Positions 38,036 to 48,890 of a DNA stretch of 64,000 nucleotides are shown here, one piece after another. The DNA is taken from contig JADCRB010000001.1 in NCBI GenBank assembly GCA_021464245.1, positions 8,886,060 to 8,950,059 on the forward strand. Direction: 5' to 3'. The translations under genes and the position numbers were made by a program. A model generated the notes under the pieces. The model was not told the DNA's origin, ran no database searches, and worked only from the letters and a program-made list of their open reading frames with translations. The stretch's first letter is position 1. Every line of letters begins with the position of its first letter. This DNA is from Carallia brachiata (taxonomy: Eukaryota > Streptophyta > Magnoliopsida > Malpighiales > Rhizophoraceae).

Positions 38036-38611
38036 TAGTCGTCGTTTTCAGTTCGTAAATCCCCTGCCCTGCTATATATGGTATGTATTTCAATTTGCAT
38101 TTCACTCTGTTTCTTTTTTTTTTTTTTTTTGGAAATTAATTTCGGGGTTATCTAAGTGATCCTGCAGATGTACTGAATTTGTATAAATGAAATTTTAGAA
38201 GAAGGGTAATTCGAAACTAACGGAGCAGTGCTTGCTTAATTAGAGAGAGAGATTCTGACGTTCAGTTTAGCAGTGCTTCCATTTCTCTTTGATTCAAATG
38301 CACTACTCACAAAATCACAATCACAAAACAAGAAAATAACTAGCTATTTCCTCGATGTGATTGTTATGTGTTTCATTATGCCTATCTACTCTTGAGATTA
38401 TATATATATGATCAGTCAAAGATTCGGGATTGAATCGGTTCAAGCCAATTCCGGGATTGAATAAGTTTCGGGTTAGTATCCAGCTTGGGCTGGACGGATG
38501 CTCTGATATGCTAAACAAAGGAAGACTAAGAGCGTGAGATTGGAATTTGAGATTAATACTATGATATTTAAGTCAATTAATCAGCAGACGATGAATTAAA
38601 AAACAATTAAT

Positions 38612-38830
38612 GATAAGTGTTGTAATCTAGTGGTAAGCGTAAGATGTTGTCAAGCTAAAGGTTTTAGGTTCGAAAATTGCCAACGCATTCGGTGTGACTA
38701 AATATACTTATACCCTTTATAATACTAAATTATATTATAACTATTCAGACAGTTGAAAAGTTATCTTGAAAATAGAAAGTAATACTCATCGATAGAATTG
38801 TAGGGCACTACCTTTATCTTTTCATTTTTT
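38612..38830 (+). mobile_element. Possible tRNA-derived SINE
   Basis: A tRNA-like start gttgtaatctagtggtaagc with an A-box pattern is followed about 35 bp later by the B-box-like taggttcgaaaattgcc, then unrelated sequence. No clear target duplication was found. No cloverleaf forms, so it is not a tRNA gene. Confidence 0.45.
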
Positions 38831-38946
38831 TTTAACCAAAAAAACAAAAAACAATTAATGCATGCCTTAAGAATGACCTTCCTAAGGTATTCGTAGGAAA
38901 ATTTGTGTGCTGTTCAGAGGAAGGAGTGGTGTGTTTATTGGGCCTG

Positions 38947-38947
<1 letters not shown>

Positions 38948-38983
<36 letters not shown>
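38948..38983 (+). repeat. (TA)n microsatellite
   Basis: About 18 uninterrupted TA units. Confidence 0.92.
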
Positions 38984-38986
<3 letters not shown>

Positions 38987-39424
38987 CATACTAATTAGAT
39001 TGGCCGATGCATGGTACAAGCAACGAAAACATGGTCAATGTTGGACGTAGAAAATACATATATGTAAGGTGAGATTTAATTCCTGTATATGTTTCGATAT
39101 GTGTTACATATAATATGTAATATTATCACTTTGTGCGAGTCTATTGCTATAAAGTATCCGGACATATCTTTATGAGGCAAGGCCACGGTGGACGTCTGGT
39201 GCATCATATATACAACTGTTTGGAAAATGGAGCACATTTTTATTTTTATTTTAGGACTTGACGTGGTTGCGCTGTTGGCGCTGTGCATTGTGTGCCCTTT
39301 GGTTTGGTGTCTGGAATACTGGAGTGGCTATTGGTGTCCGAAGATCATCATCAACCAGAAAATCAACGACTTGATTTGGATAACAACAATCATAATGATA
39401 ATAATTGATACAAAAAAGGTTCTG

Positions 39425-39690
39425 TACCCGAAATCAAGTATCCGGATACTTGTCCGGATGTTTGCTAGAAAATGCAAATAGTGGTGTTAAAAATTGCAAC
39501 CGCATTAAATTTTTTTTTTTAAATTTAAGAAAAATTTTTTGTTTAGTGTATCATGTGAATTTACACATTAATTTTTAAGATAGTACTTATTTAATTTTAA
39601 ATTTTAATTTTATAATTTTTTCCAAAAAAAATTCAACCCATTTACATTCACAGTCTCATTTCTTCTGGATGCCAATCCTTCCTAAGCAAG
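39425..39690. repeat. Interspersed repeat, copy 2 of a pair
   Basis: Block order as in 29048-29355: tatccggatacttgtccgga, aaattgcaaccgcat, T-rich core with ttaaattttaattttataat and ttccaaaaaaaattcaac, then ctggatgccaatccttcc. Confidence 0.45.
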
Positions 39691-40110
39691 GAAGAAAAAA
39701 AAGGAGTACGAGAGGAAGTAAAACTTTTGCCAGTCGGATGGGGAATCAAGGTGATGCGGACGAAATAACAGTCAAACAAAGTCAGCTCTGAGATTCCCTC
39801 GTTTTATTTTTTGTTTATTTTGGGGCCAATCCCATCTCAGATTACTGCACCATAACTTTTGTTGTCGCCTACCAGCTGCCTGGGCATGCCCCCGTCAATG
39901 TCGCCTGGTCAAATTTGAGTTTTTTATCACACGTGCAGGACGATCCTCTAGTCTACTCCTGGAAATTAATCAATTCGATTCAATTAATTGGTTTTTTTGA
40001 TCAAAAATTCAATTAATTAGTTGAAAGACCAAAAAGTCCTTTTTGTTTCTCCTGGTTTGCCTCGCTTTAATTTCTTTTTTTGTTTTTTTATATCAGCTCG
40101 CTTTAATTAG

Positions 40111-40676
40111 TTAGGCCTTTGTTTAACTTAGATTTTTAGAATGATGTAAGAAAGAAAGTTGTGAGTAAGATAAGAAAAAATATAAAAATATAAAAAAAGA
40201 GATGTCATTGGCACACATGCTTTTCTCGTATGTTTTGAGTAGGACAAAAGCAAAACATAATAAGTATATAAGACAATGGGCAATTGGTAATTAAACAATA
40301 AAATTTCTGAAAATTTATTTCACTTTTTTTTCCGTCGCCAAATTAGAGAGAATGGGAACAATGCCATTAGTCAGAAAATTTGTGTCAGATTTTCAAACAT
40401 GTTTCTTTGAATAAAAGTTGATGGATAGATAATTTTTATTTTGAGATTTATTTTGATTAAAATTGTGATTGATATTTTTAAATTTTTTATTTTTATATTT
40501 TAAAAATATTAGTTACTGTTTAAAAAATAACAATTACAGTTTTATTTAAAATATGTAACTGCACTCTTTTCTTTTTACAGGATAAAGCAATAAGGTGGAA
40601 ATTACTTTTTCACTAATTTTCTTTCCCACACAATTTTTTTTTCCTCATTTTTCTCATGAACCAAACAAAACAAGGC
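40111..40676. mobile_element. MITE with GGCCTTTGTTT-type inverted ends
   Basis: The left end reads aggcctttgtttaacttaga and then aagaaagttgtgagtaag. The right end, on the opposite strand, reads agccttgttttgtttggttc then aaaattgtgtgggaaag. About 50 bp match in order. The interior is AT-rich with no open frame. Confidence 0.5.
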
Positions 40677-41374
40677 TTTTTCATTTTTGTTTTAGTAGTC
40701 TCCTTTGCTTTTTACTCGCCTCTGTTTTTAATAAGTAACCTTGCCATTAGCTAAGAACCGCACAAGCAGAATAGCTAGCTTGATTTTTTTTTTTCGGGTG
40801 CAGACAGTAGAATAAAACACACAGAGACTCTCTCTCCGTACATATACTCATATAACTTTGGAAATTGTAATTACATAAATAATATTTATAATTGAAAAAA
40901 AAAATTCTAGGCCGCCGTCATTGTTTTTGACACCTAAAAACGAGACTTTTAGGCGGCTGATTTGGAGTCATTCTCGAGACCCGTCGGCTTGTGTCCGTTT
41001 TCCATATTGTTTTGCAAGTGTTACGGATGGAAAGATTTATGTATTTCTTTTTTTTTTTAAAGCTTAAACTCATACAACAAAAGGCAAAAAGAAAATAAGA
41101 GAAAAGTATAATAGAAGTTAAACTTGTGATCAAACTCTTAACTAATAAAATTAATAACTACTTAAGTTAATCTTTAGAGTCAAATTTCTTTATTTATTTA
41201 TATCGATATAACATATAAAAGATCGAAGGGAGACTTGGACTTGGTGGCATTTCCTCCCTTGATACTTTGAGAGACATGGATGAGAAACGGCCTCTAGGCT
41301 ATTCTGGTCACGAGATCCAACTGCAGGCCCATCCCAATGTTTTTATCGAAACCCAAAGTATTGCAATGAGTTTA

Positions 41375-41494
41375 GAGAATTTTATGTAATTATATAGATT
41401 TATTAATTAATAAAAAATAATAATTTTTTATTATACTTATAATCAATGCAGTTACACGATAAATTCATATAATTGTATTATGAAAAAAATTTTC
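41375..41494. repeat. Short palindromic repeat, family copy 3 (inverted orientation)
   Basis: Contains ttttatgtaattatatagat and, near the other end, ataaattcatataattgtat around a taataattttttattatact core, the reverse of copy 2. Confidence 0.5.
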
Positions 41495-41560
41495 AGTCAA
41501 TTCGTTCGGACATAAAACGGAGCCCTATGTGAAATGAGGATTTAAAAAAGAAACGGCAGA

Positions 41561-42260
41561 CTAACAGGAACCAAACATTTCAATTTTCAACAAATAAATC
41601 CAGCGCGTTATCTGCTCTTTGAGCCCTAGAAGAAGAGTCTCCCACACTTCAAAAGGTTGAGAGCCCTGTGCACCAAAATTAGCTAAGTAATCAGCACAAC
41701 TACTTCCTTCACAAGGAGTGTATTGTAAGATGCATTTCCAATCTTCCTTTAAAAGTTTCAGACAATCCAATCGCCATTGAAGTTCCACTGAAACCAAAGA
41801 AACCAAATAGCTATCTCAAGCAAGTCATCCATAACCCGCTAAATCCGGAGCTCCATTTGCACAACCAGATGATCCACATTTACCTTGATCACAATCTGGT
41901 TTGGTGGCTGGCAGTTATTTAGTGTACTGTAGCATTACAAGTTGCAGCCCGCCGCAGTAGCTTCTTCGTTGCACTTTCCAAAGAAAACAATAAATTTGAT
42001 CAATTTCAGACGCCTTCCTCCCAGTGGCGTCCATGGCCTCCAGGGAAGCCTTCACATCCCCAGCAAATATATAATAATTGCGCCACTGCTACTGAAACCA
42101 AAGCACAACGATAAACAAGTGCTGAAAAGAACACTCAGCCATGCAAGACCATTAGGTGGGAGCAAAATCCATTTTGAATTCAGTCCTGGAAAGAGCTCAA
42201 TGGTCTAGATTCCAAGTTAACCAACCAATACAAAGCTTCCCAAATCAACTTGGCGTGGGT
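41561..42260 (-). pseudogene. LINE relic: zf-RVT and RNase H-like fragments
   Basis: On the minus strand, 42260 to about 41950 contains broken pieces of the zf-RVT region that follows the reverse transcriptase in plant LINEs (HAKLIWEALYW-like wording around 42240 and WRNYYIFAGDVKASLEAM near 42070). Around 41895 the phrase PATNQIVIKVNVD marks the start of an RNase H-like domain. At 41806-41561 an open stretch gives LLKEDWKCILQYTPCEGSSC then ADYLANFGAQ, the typical C-terminal part of that domain. Stops and frame changes between the pieces show it is dead. No 3' poly(A) tail or target duplication was found. Confidence 0.55.
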
Positions 42261-43007
42261 ACATTCATATAGCACGTACTGCGAAATCTTTCGATGTGAG
42301 CCACATCGTTCTCAACTCAAATCCCATCATCTCGTTCTATTAATATTTCATATGCGAGATTTTGTGTTAAAATTTAACATAAAAAAAAAAGAATAAATAA
42401 CTTATAAGTATGAATGATTTATATATTTAATATCTTAAAATTTTGGATTTAATATATAGTATCAAACCTACTTACATATTATTTACTTAAATTGTCTATA
42501 ATTTTTTTTCCGTTTATAATCTCTGGCATCTCCTTACATATTCAATATACATATATGTAATGTCCCAAAAACTAGTATATCAATGTGCATGATTGCATGA
42601 TTGACAAAAAAACAAAATGGAATAATTTTGGCAGTTGAAAATTTTAAAATTCACGGGGTTGTGCAAATCATTAATTTCAAATTCATGGCATTTGAAATGA
42701 AAATTTCCTCGTGTAAATTGTGAGAATTTAATTTTTTTATTTGTTTAAACTTTTTCCTTTGGATATTACAGATAGAGTTACAGATATATATATATATATA
42801 TATATATCATAAAGGAGACTAAATAGGATGGGATCACAAAAATAAATTAATTATCAAGCAATGGAAAAAAATTTATGAAAATTTACCCACACGGGGGTAG
42901 TCAATTTCCTCCCGAGTCAATGAATTAAATTCTTCCGTCAAACGCCGGCCGTTTTCGTTGTTTTTGACTTTTGAACCAACAAAACAGAGCATTTTAATTG
43001 GGAAAAA
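42261..43007. other. Intergenic, AT-rich
   Basis: No gene; a (TA)n run at about 42784-42806. Confidence 0.5.
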
Positions 43008-44873
43008 TTGGCACGTTGCGGTTGTGGTCAAATGAAATCAATGAGAAGTCCACACGCCCACGCCCATCAAGTGCTCGACGAAATTCCAGTGCAGGCCACC
43101 GCCAGCACCTTTGCCAGGCACAACCTTATCCACACCCATTTGGCCAGCGGCTACCCACGCGCTGCCTTGGTAGCTTACCACCACATGATAACGCCCAGGT
43201 GTTAGTCCTGACAGCTGCACTTTCCCTCGCCTTGTCACTACCTCTCGCCCTTCTACCGATCTCCGTCTTCGCAAACAGCGTCATGCTCAGACCCTCAAAC
43301 TCGGCTTCTCCTCCGATCACTACGTCCTTTGCTACTTTAATTGACATGTATGTATGGCCGTCTCGATGGTATTGGTGCAGCAAAATGGCTGTCTGTTTGA
43401 CAAGTCCCCCTTCCCTGTCCTCCTGGAGGAATATAACTCTGTATTTTTGGACTACTCTGGCTGGCCTCTGCTTGACAGAAAACAAGGCCCCATCTGGGTC
43501 TTGATTTGTTCTTTCAAATGTTTCGCTTCGATTCCCAAATTGATCTAGTGGCACTCGCAACAGCCCTCCGCGCATGTGGTCTTTCTGTCGAAATCAGTTC
43601 AACAAAGAAGAAAAATTCATGACTTTGCAAGAAGATGCAGCCTGGAGTCTGATATCCTGGTGTGCAATTCCCTCCTGAAAATGTATATTGATTGCAACAC
43701 CAACCATTTCGGATACCTGGGCAACATTTGATGGAATGCCAGTTAGAGATGTTATTTCCTTCACAGAAATCATACGTGGATATGTGATGAACGGGGGGAT
43801 TTAATGAGGCTATCAAATTGTTTCTCCAGATGATTATCGATAGCATAAAACCAGATGCTATCTCCATTGCCAGTGTTCTCCCTGCTTGTGCAAGAACAGC
43901 AGCCCATAAGCATGGAAAAGAGATTAATGGAAAGTTGCTTAGAAATGGTATTGATCTCCATCTTGTGGTCCAGAATGCTCTTATGGACATGTATGCCAAA
44001 TCAGGATTCCTTAAATCTGCTTCAAAATTTTTTGCCAGGATGAAGAACAAGGATGTTATCTCGTGGACTGTGATAATATTAGGCTGTAGCTTACATGGAC
44101 AAGGTGAGCTCGGAGTTCAACTTAGCGCAGATATAGATCAATTCATTTATGCAACTGCAAAGCATTTTTTCAACTGTATTAAGGAGCGTAATGTCATGAC
44201 TATGATCTAATGGTTGGTCTATCGCTCATGCTGCACTTTTGAACAAGGCAAGAGCCTTCATTGAGCAGCATAATATTTGAAGGCATGGATAGGTAATGAG
44301 CACTGTTAGATGGGTGTCGGATCCACCTGCAAGCAAAAATAGGCAAGCCAGTGATTCATGAGCTATGTGATTTGGAACTCCTTAATGCTGAAATCTCCGT
44401 GTTATTATCCAACCGGCACACTGATGATGCCCAGGGGACATGGACAATAAGTTGAGAGGTATCATTGGAGATGTGGATGGCCTGGAGCATAAGAAAGCTT
44501 ATTGTGGATTTTGAGTCTCACAATAAAGTCCTTACGTTTGGAACAGGAGATGTTTCTCACCCAATGTTGGAGAGAATTTATCGGAATTTGCAGTGTTTGA
44601 TGAAGAAATGGAAAAGGAGGCACGTATGATGTGGATGAAGAACATGAATGCATTCAAATTGAGCACAGTGAAATGTTGGCAATCTCACTTGGCCTCATCA
44701 GTACACAGGCAGGGGCAAAAATTTCAATAATTAAAAACCTTCACATGCTTCGCAGCTGCCATGATTTCGCAAAGAGTATCTCCAAGATAGTAGAACGGGA
44801 AATCATAATAAAGGACCCAAGCTGTTTCCATCATTTTAGGCATGGAAATTGTTCATGCAGAGATATTTGGTAA
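43008..44873 (+). pseudogene. DYW-type PPR protein, pseudogene
   Basis: Pieces of a pentatricopeptide-repeat protein appear in order but in changing frames: HQVLDEIPVQATAS and NLIHTHLASGYPRAALVAYH (43060-43190), a ...LKLGFSSDHYV piece (about 43300), TSFATLIDMY (about 43330), LTENKAPSGS (about 43480), an open stretch from 43818 with IKPDAISIASVLPACARTAA, GKEINGKLLRNGIDLH, NALMDMYAKSGFLKSASKFF and KDVISWTVII, then RALLDGCRI-like wording near 44310. From 44631 to the stop a DYW domain is readable: HSEMLAISLGLISTQAG, IKNLHMLRSCHDFAKSISKI, IVEREIIIKDPSCFHHFRHG, ending NCSCRDIW instead of the usual GDYW-like end. PPR-DYW proteins edit organelle RNA. At least six frame changes plus stops make it non-functional, far more damage than in its neighbours. 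Confidence 0.85.
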
Positions 44874-45553
44874 TTCCAGTTTTGGATATCTTGGTGTTTC
44901 ATAATTTATTACAAAACTTCTCTTTTGTGATGAAGTTGAAAGGTGAAGAAACTACTTCTTAGTTCTTATACGGTTAATACTGGAGCTAGTCATACAATGC
45001 AATCGAGAAGTAGAGACATAAGATTAAGGAACAATATTTCATTAACTGAGCAAATTCTTGCAATGATTGTTCTTGAATTCAGTTCTTTGGTGAGGATCAA
45101 GGTCATATGTAATAAGTTCAAGAATATATATGTATATATATATTTGTCATTTTCTTTGGTAAAGGCTTAGTATGGTCTAAGCTATTGAATGGACAACGCC
45201 CTGCAAATTTCGGACAAGCGAACCAACTCCACGTCTGTTTTAAGGTTTTTCCTAGATATGAAAACCAGCACTCCATGTCAATTGTCAATTTGCCATTGCC
45301 GGGCTGCAAAAATTAAACTGGCTGATGGGATCGCGCAAAGCACATATGATTAGGAGGGAAAAGTCAGGAAAGTTCAAAGTTAAACGTACAATAGTATTAT
45401 AATCATGCTTCAAGTTATAATTTGTTTGTGAGTACAAAGATCAGACTGCAGGCACCACTGATGGAAACAGAGAATCACTAGAACAATATGCTAGCTTGTT
45501 TCCTGGAAGAAAGGATGATTTTGATTTTCACTTGCATAATATGTACTAATCAA
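44874..45553. other. Intergenic between the PPR pseudogene and the DUF761 gene
   Basis: No gene is recognised. It would hold the 3' flank of both. Confidence 0.5.
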
Positions 45554-46144
45554 TCACACACTTCTCGCAAGCATCTCTCGATACCTCTTGAACGACTCCA
45601 GCTTTTGCAGACGCATGCGCTTGTAAAATCTCGTAATGAACAAGTCTGCCGCATGATCGATCTCATCCTCCAACCTAAAATCCTCTCCATCCTGCAGCTC
45701 TTTGGAATTCTTAACCATATCAATGATGGAACCACCGGGATCATCAAAGTCATCCTCTTCGTCGAACAGTGAGTGCCTAAGGTCCGGATACTTGTCATCA
45801 TCATCTCCATCACTGTAATGATCATCGCCGGCCTCACCCTGATCATCATTAATGTTAGGCTTTTGCAGGGTAGAACAGGACGGGGCCTTGCTTTGATCCC
45901 CATCTAATTCCTCCTCCTCCTCGTCGTGTTGTTGGTGCTCCTGGTGGTGCTGGCCAAGGATACTGTGAATCTTGTTGGAGATTGGACGCAGCAAAGCCTT
46001 TTTGTCCTTCACCAAAGAGGACATGATAAGGCGAGCTGTGATTGCGCTTGCTTTACCCTTGATACAAGTAATGGATTTGGCCTTTGCAATACAACTCAGC
46101 AACGACATGGCTTGCTTCAAGATAACTGCAGCCTTGTTCTTCAT
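45554..46144 (-). CDS. DUF761 (cotton fibre-expressed protein family)
   Basis: A single exon of 196 codons starting MKNKAAVILKQAMSLLSCIA. The central part is strongly acidic (EEEEELDGDQ, SDGDDDDKYPDL, FDEEDDFDDPGG), probably disordered. The end, EIDHAADLFITRFYKRMRLQ then KLESFKRYREMLARSV, is the DUF761 motif (about residues 162-195). Family members are plant-specific, of unknown biochemical function, often linked with growth regulation. Start and stop match family practice, and the whole frame is clean. No introns are needed. The neighbouring PPR pseudogene is in the opposite orientation. Confidence 0.9.
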   Translation of the reverse strand: MKNKAAVILKQAMSLLSCIAKAKSITCIKGKASAITARLIMSSLVKDKKALLRPISNKIHSILGQHHQEHQQHDEEEEELDGDQSKAPSCSTLQKPNINDDQGEAGDDHYSDGDDDDKYPDLRHSLFDEEDDFDDPGGSIIDMVKNSKELQDGEDFRLEDEIDHAADLFITRFYKRMRLQKLESFKRYREMLARSV

Positions 46145-48151
46145 TTTGCTTTAGATCGATCTTCAAATTTTGTCTAATTCAGATTAAACGGGAAGAAAAC
46201 AGCTTAATTGTTTCGGATTCTAAATTACAAAGAAAGGGTGTCAGAAACAATATACCAGGAAGAGGGGGAAAGAGGCGGGTGATTACTGATTATGATTAGT
46301 GGAGCGACACTTAAAATTTAATTAATATTGCATGGCCGAACAGAAGAGCCATTGAGTGAGGGGGTTTACTTATGGGAGATGATCATGGAGTACTTACAAG
46401 AAACTAAAGCAACAGCGGCGCAAAAAGCTGTTGCTTTTGTTTTTCGCTTTTCACTTTGTGCTTTCGGGAGTTGGCGGAGAGTAGTGGGGCATAAAAATAA
46501 GGAAAAAGTTAAGAAGCCTGAATTTTTTTTTTGTATTTTTTTATTTGCAGGATTGAAACGAGAAGTGTAACTTTTTAAATATATTGTCATGCTTTTTTGC
46601 AACAAAATAAAAGAAGCATATTTTATTATTTTTTTATTACAAAAAAATTTCACTGTACTTTTAAAAAATTCTACTTTCGTCTCAATTGAACAAAATTTGG
46701 GACACAAGAAAATGAGGGTGCGTACCTGTACTCTAAAAATAAACCAATGGATGGAAGCTTCGCGGTGCAGCGATCTATTCTCACTTATATCCCTCGTCTG
46801 GCCGGCGGCAAAAGTGAAATATATGAGCATTTGAGATTACTTTTTGATGCAGCGTTGATAGTCATAATATCTCTGGCACCAGCTAGTAACGGACCTTCCT
46901 GGAAGTGCCGCGCAATACCGAGATAAATTTGTTTACTCTCACACATGCAACGATTATTCTGCACGCATTGAAGAGAAGAGCACGTGTGGTGTGTCCAAAA
47001 GCAAGCATCTAGCTGGACTCGATCTAATTGCAATGAAACTTTTTCCTACCTTAATGATTAAGATCTATCGGACCATCTAAGGAATTGATATAAATCTTTC
47101 TCCTTTTTTGTTATAGAAAATAAAAACCTAGAACTGGAAATTTAAAAGTTTCCAGCTTTTCATGTTGTCCGTTGTCACTCAGGAAAAGCAAGAATGAAAA
47201 CATACTCCAACCATCACGATGATTGTTAATCTTAGCAGCCTGCAACTGCAATTGGCTATAGGTGGTAAATGGGGCAAATTGAAAGGGTTACTTATCCGAT
47301 CAAATGACCAGACAACTTGCGACTCTGTTTGCTGCCAACTTTGAACTAAAGTCTAGGCACATACAACCAAGTTTCAACCGAAATAATACAACTTGCAGGG
47401 ACAGCCGAACAGCAAACTCTATCAACGCTATCAGATTCCATGCAAGCATCTTCTTGTATAGTTTTCTGATCCGTACGCCCTTCACAATCAAGAGAAATGA
47501 AAAAGGAAAAAGAAATAAAGCAGCCGCGCCAGTCAAATACACTCAAAAACTTTGGAAGTATTGACAACAAAAGAAACGTAATTATCCTTTGAGTATAGGG
47601 AAAAGATTCAGAGCGTCCGAGGAGTTGTTATAAGATTAAGTGTCTCGAGTGTAATAAATTATTAATTTAAGCAGTAATATTTATATTTTAAATAATAAAA
47701 TATTATTACTTTTTTTATTGTTTAAAATATATATATTATTATTAAAAATTACAAAATTATTATTTTTAGGACAATTTCTCCGATTAAAAAATGGGGCTCT
47801 AAAACCGTCCTCTTTGAGTATAATTTGCCCGTATAATTGCGTTATCGTCATTAGTGTCCCGTCCCAGGGAAATCTATGACAACCGACCAGTCGGTTGACT
47901 GCTGTGTCTGGCCTTGAATAAATAATTACCATAATAATTGGTGGGGAAATGTAATTTTTACTTTAAAAAAATTATGTATTATATACTTAAATAATTATAA
48001 AATTAACCCGAAAAATTCATACGATAAGCGGTAAAAATTATATTCAAGTTTTTTGAAATATAAACTATTAAATGAATTATTTATTTTTTTGCTTATTATT
48101 TTAAATGTATTTATAGTAGGCTTGTTATTTTTCGTTTACAGTTAAATATAT
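46145..48151. other. Intergenic DNA upstream of the DUF761 gene
   Basis: The likely DUF761 promoter, then AT-rich DNA. Open frames on both strands (for example 46366-46830, 46785-47033, 47300-47542) overlap one another and show no recognisable domain. Confidence 0.45.
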
Positions 48152-48807
48152 TAATGTTGTTAAATTCAGATCGGACCGACTGGTTCAACCGGTCGGATCT
48201 GTGACCGGTCAGAAGTTCTGTCCGAGTTATATCTTAAAATTGACATTAGATCGGACCGGTTAAAACTCGGTTCAACCAGTCGGACTGACGAACTGGTCCC
48301 GATTTGATCGGGTTGACCAAGTACAATAATTTTAAAAATTTTCACACTACTTTGTAAGAGTTGAGTTTTAAACATCTGACCTCCAATAAGAAAGTTGAGC
48401 CACACACCACTAGACCAACTGTTGTAAACTTTTTTTTTTATTTATTATTTTCTTATGCTTCTTACATAATTCATACACCATCTTATATAATTAATACATT
48501 AATACTTATTAATTTCTCTTTTTATTAAGACAATTATTAATTTTCTTAATTTATTAATTTTATCTTATAATAAATTATTAATCACTTATTTTAAATTTAT
48601 AAATATAAATATTTCAATACATACATAATTGTATTACATTTTATATATAAATTTTTATATGTAATGTATATAAATAGTTATTTTTTACATATTTAATATT
48701 AAATATCGATTTTAACAATTCAATTTTCGGTTAAATCAATTGAATCGATTAGATTTTAAACTACTAAACTTTCTAATTCAATAATCAGTCTGATTTTTAC
48801 AACATTA
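48152..48807. mobile_element. CGGTTCAACCGG-type element, third copy
   Basis: The left end reads taatgttgttaaattcagat followed by cggaccgactggttcaaccg. The right end, on the other strand, reads taatgttgtaaaaatcagac then tgattattgaatt. The match over taatgttgt.aaa..cag marks inverted ends. The interior is GC-rich near the left, including a tRNA-like patch (48365-48420), then A/T-only. No open frame and no clear target duplication. Confidence 0.6.
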
Positions 48808-48890
48808 AATTATACACCAAACTTTAAACCACTAAACTTTCTAATTCAATAATCAGTTTAATTTTTACGCCGTTAACTTCTACACCAAAG
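48755..48890 (+). repeat. 68-bp tandem duplication at the element end
   Basis: actaaactttctaattcaat then aatcagt occurs at 48763 and again at 48831, each followed by similar ttttac...acaccaaa. The right end of the element at 48152 was duplicated. Confidence 0.85.

Larger units (their letters stand above)
38984..41374. other. Gene-free DNA between the PADRE gene and the LINE relic
   Basis: Contains the second copy of the 29-kb repeat and a MITE near 40.1-40.7 kb. Open frames such as 39188-39481 have no recognisable domain. Confidence 0.4.

Noticed and set aside
43038..44050. Long minus-strand open frames of 78, 149 and 178 codons
   Set aside because: They lie antisense to the PPR pseudogene, which has clear family motifs on the plus strand; the minus frames have none.
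45550..46177. Other-frame and opposite-strand open frames over the DUF761 gene
   Set aside because: They are shadows of the minus-strand gene, whose C-terminal motif is recognisable.
48365..48425. tRNA-like patch on the minus strand (ttggtctagtggtgtgtggc)
   Set aside because: It lacks a proper B box and cloverleaf and lies inside a repeat element; it is not called a tRNA gene.
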